A DNA stretch of 7,772 nt from Candidatus Aenigmatarchaeota archaeon. GTDB lineage: Archaea; Aenigmatarchaeota; Aenigmatarchaeia; CG10238-14. The translations under genes and the position numbers were made by a program. The stretch spans positions 1 through 7,772 of the forward strand of contig DAOVGP010000028.1 of the NCBI GenBank assembly GCA_030672375.1. The letters run 5' to 3'. A model generated the notes under the pieces. It saw nothing but the letters and a program-made list of their open reading frames with translations. It did no database searches and was not told the DNA's origin. Shown here piece after piece: positions 6,797 to 7,772 of this stretch (position 1 is the stretch's first letter; the number at the start of each line of letters is the position of its first letter).

Positions 6797-7258
6797 TCAA
6801 GTATTACAGCAACAATCGAAAACACCTATACAGTCATAACAATCTTGACATATACAACTTCCACCTCTTGCGGTTTCACATATACTCTGAGTAGTACATA
6901 TTATCCCGCCAGCATCCACACAAGTTGTTGGTGCTGTGGTTGTGGTGGTGACAGTCCCACCACCGCCACCCCATGTTGGTATGAAACCTGAACAATCAGT
7001 TTCAGCATCACAATCTGTATGACTTATTCCCCAATATTCATTGGCACAACCAAGCAATTCATCATTCATACCCATTGTTCCTGTCCACCTTGTGTTCTTA
7101 CAACCAGTACACCATGAGATCATCATTGCTCTACATTCATATTCACTCAATTGAGAACCAGTAGTAGTTCTATAAACCTGATATATAATTACCCCTGAAA
7201 CTATGATACCAACAGTAAGAAGCAATATAGTATTTATCGCTATTCCTTTAATCATCAT
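6797..7258 (-). CDS. cysteine-rich pilin-like surface protein with Gly/Thr linker
   Basis: A 153-residue protein with an M-M-I-K-G leader (cleavage after G5), a hydrophobic helix at about 6-29, then two cysteine-rich regions separated by a flexible linker. Region one (about 38-92) has C42, C50, C53, C71, C83 and C89, with Trp and Tyr residues. The linker at 96-112 is five Gly then mainly Thr. Region two (113-151) has C113, C121, C127, C135, C137, C140, C143 and C149-C151. That is 16 cysteines in all, an even number. The spacing C..GG..C.....C then CC at the end resembles small disulfide-knot domains of secreted proteins; I cannot name the family. The N-terminus indicates export and filament or membrane anchoring; the cysteines would be oxidised outside the cell. 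A metal-binding role is the alternative. The start could be either of two consecutive ATG codons (7258 or 7255); no Shine-Dalgarno is visible. Confidence 0.8.
   Translation of the reverse strand: MMIKGIAINTILLLTVGIIVSGVIIYQVYRTTTGSQLSEYECRAMMISWCTGCKNTRWTGTMGMNDELLGCANEYWGISHTDCDAETDCSGFIPTWGGGGGTVTTTTTAPTTCVDAGGIICTTQSICETARGGSCICQDCYDCIGVFDCCCNT
6923..6973 (-). other. low-complexity Gly/Thr linker segment in the cysteine-rich pilin-like gene
   Basis: Codons 96-112 encode W, five Gly, T-V, five Thr, A-P and two Thr. In the DNA this appears as clustered GGT/GGC and ACA/ACC triplets. Such linkers usually join independently folding extracellular domains and are often O-glycosylated. The triplet runs are also sites where length could vary by slippage. 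Confidence 0.65.
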
Positions 7259-7288
7259 AAATAATATTATGAATGTTTAAACTTATTT

Positions 7289-7663
7289 CTAACACCAGAT
7301 TGTGTGTCTTATAGAATTGCTTGGGGAGACTACTAAGACTGTGTTCGAACCAGACTTAACACCAGTTCCCAAATCAGTTAATACCGCTATGGTATGAGGT
7401 GCTAGGCTACTACTTAGTGGGTTTGGTTGCACTCTCTGGTTGTTGATATAAACTACAAACTCATCGGTACCTAACGTAGCTGTTCCATCGTTATTAATCA
7501 CCAATAGGATATGTGATCCATTGCACGATGCATCCAATACAGATATTGTCTTTTCCAACTTTGTGGTCAACATCCCAGATATGTAGACATATGCGGTTCC
7601 TGCTAGGCCGATTGTTATTATCAACATCAATATATTGGCTATTATCTCGGAAACACCCTTCAT
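7289..7663 (-). CDS. archaellin/type IV pilin N-terminal domain protein, probable major-type pilin
   Basis: A 124-residue protein with M-K-G-V-S-E-I-I: cleavage is predicted between G3 and V4, followed by a hydrophobic helix (about 5-30) of the archaeal pilin/archaellin type (ANILMLIITIGLAGTAYVYI, 9-28). The mature domain (about 45-124) looks like a small beta-sandwich: LLVINNDGTATLG (53-65), EFVVYINNQRV (68-78), a P-N-P turn, then NTVLVVSPS and a strand ending in the C-terminal Cys. The only two cysteines, C47 and C124 (the last residue), sit at the two ends of this domain and could close it as a disulfide. It is the most typical pilin in the window and a candidate main subunit, though abundance cannot be read from sequence. 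AAAGGA lies 5 nt before its ATG, supporting the start. A 30-nt gap separates it from the cysteine-rich gene. Confidence 0.85.
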   Translation of the reverse strand: MKGVSEIIANILMLIITIGLAGTAYVYISGMLTTKLEKTISVLDASCNGSHILLVINNDGTATLGTDEFVVYINNQRVQPNPLSSSLAPHTIAVLTDLGTGVKSGSNTVLVVSPSNSIRHTIWC

Positions 7664-7683
7664 TGTTATCCTTTCTCTTAACC

Positions 7684-7772
7684 TTAGATGATTATATTTA
7701 TCTCTGTAGTAGTTAAAGTTTTACCACTCGAACCCAACCTTTGTATTCTTAAGAATCCGGAATCTGTACTTT
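7684..7772 (-). CDS. possible C-terminal fragment of an upstream gene (partial at window edge)
   Basis: On the minus strand one frame stays open from the window edge to a TAA at 7684-7686, giving 28 codons that end T-T-T-E-I-N-I-I-I. It uses AGA/AGG for arginine like its neighbours and ends 20 nt before the next pilin gene, a spacing similar to the 30-nt gap downstream of that gene. The visible text (GFLRIQRLGSSGKTLTTTEI) is compatible with a pilin-type beta domain but too short to identify. A second frame is also open for 16 codons, and the region could instead be promoter sequence: ATAAATATAA at 7692-7701 resembles a TATA box. Confidence 0.35.
   Translation of the reverse strand, partial: STDSGFLRIQRLGSSGKTLTTTEINIII

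Noticed and set aside
7259..7288. GTTTAAAC palindrome at 7275-7282 as a TATA box for a leaderless cysteine-rich pilin gene
   Set aside because: The distance to the ATG (about 20-25 nt) is borderline and the gap is only 30 nt between same-strand genes; A+T-rich spacers give such matches by chance, so it is not listed as a promoter.
1649..7663. Archaellum (fla/arl) operon
   Set aside because: No flaF, flaG or flaH homologue and no two-domain FlaJ is present; two separate T2SSF proteins and varied pilins fit a pilus better.
7513..7716. Plus-strand open frame opposite the first pilin gene
   Set aside because: It is antisense to a protein with a clear archaeal pilin N-terminus, and its sequence shows no recognisable domain.

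Overview
The window is archaeal. It is visibly A+T-rich, its arginine codons are mostly AGA/AGG, and it carries the archaeal termination nuclease aCPSF1 beside a run of genes for an archaeal type IV filament with class III (prepilin-peptidase type) signal peptides. Short pilin-like proteins with K-G/K-A cleavage sites, Thr-rich linkers and many cysteines are common in DPANN archaea such as Aenigmatarchaeota and in some deep euryarchaeal lineages. I consider a DPANN-type host likely, but nothing here fixes the phylum.

Layout. Positions 1-1648 (+ strand) hold most of aCPSF1/FttA, a beta-CASP ribonuclease cut off at its 5' end by the window edge. Everything from 1649 to 7772 reads on the minus strand. 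In transcription order it contains: a possible C-terminal fragment of another gene (7772-7684); a small archaellin/pilin-like protein (7663-7289); a cysteine-rich pilin-like protein with a Gly/Thr linker (7258-6797); a 120-nt gap with a candidate promoter; then a tightly packed cluster of a pilin-like protein (6676-6248), a TadA/FlaI-type ATPase (6247-4457), two separate TadB/TadC (T2SSF) platform proteins (4457-3585 and 3588-2620), and two further pilin-like proteins (2618-2079 and 2074-1649). Junctions inside this cluster are a 4-nt overlap, a 1-nt overlap, a direct abutment, or gaps of 1 and 4 nt, which indicates one translationally coupled operon.

How it fits together. The cytoplasmic ATPase would drive the membrane platform made of the two T2SSF proteins. 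The platform would then assemble subunits chosen from the five small proteins, after a prepilin peptidase (not in the window) removes their short leaders. The ATPase-T2SSF-T2SSF order matches the tadA-tadB-tadC order of Tad pili and the archaeal Epd-like pili thought to be related to them, rather than an archaellum with a single two-domain FlaJ. No archaellum accessory genes (flaF, flaG, flaH) are present. The most distinctive features are the concentration of cysteines in predicted extracytoplasmic parts, including a paired CxxC motif in one platform protein, and the zero-spacer convergent junction between the pilus operon and the gene for the termination factor aCPSF1.

There is no stretch over 300 nt without a gene. 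I see no RNA genes, CRISPR arrays, insertion sequences or large repeats.
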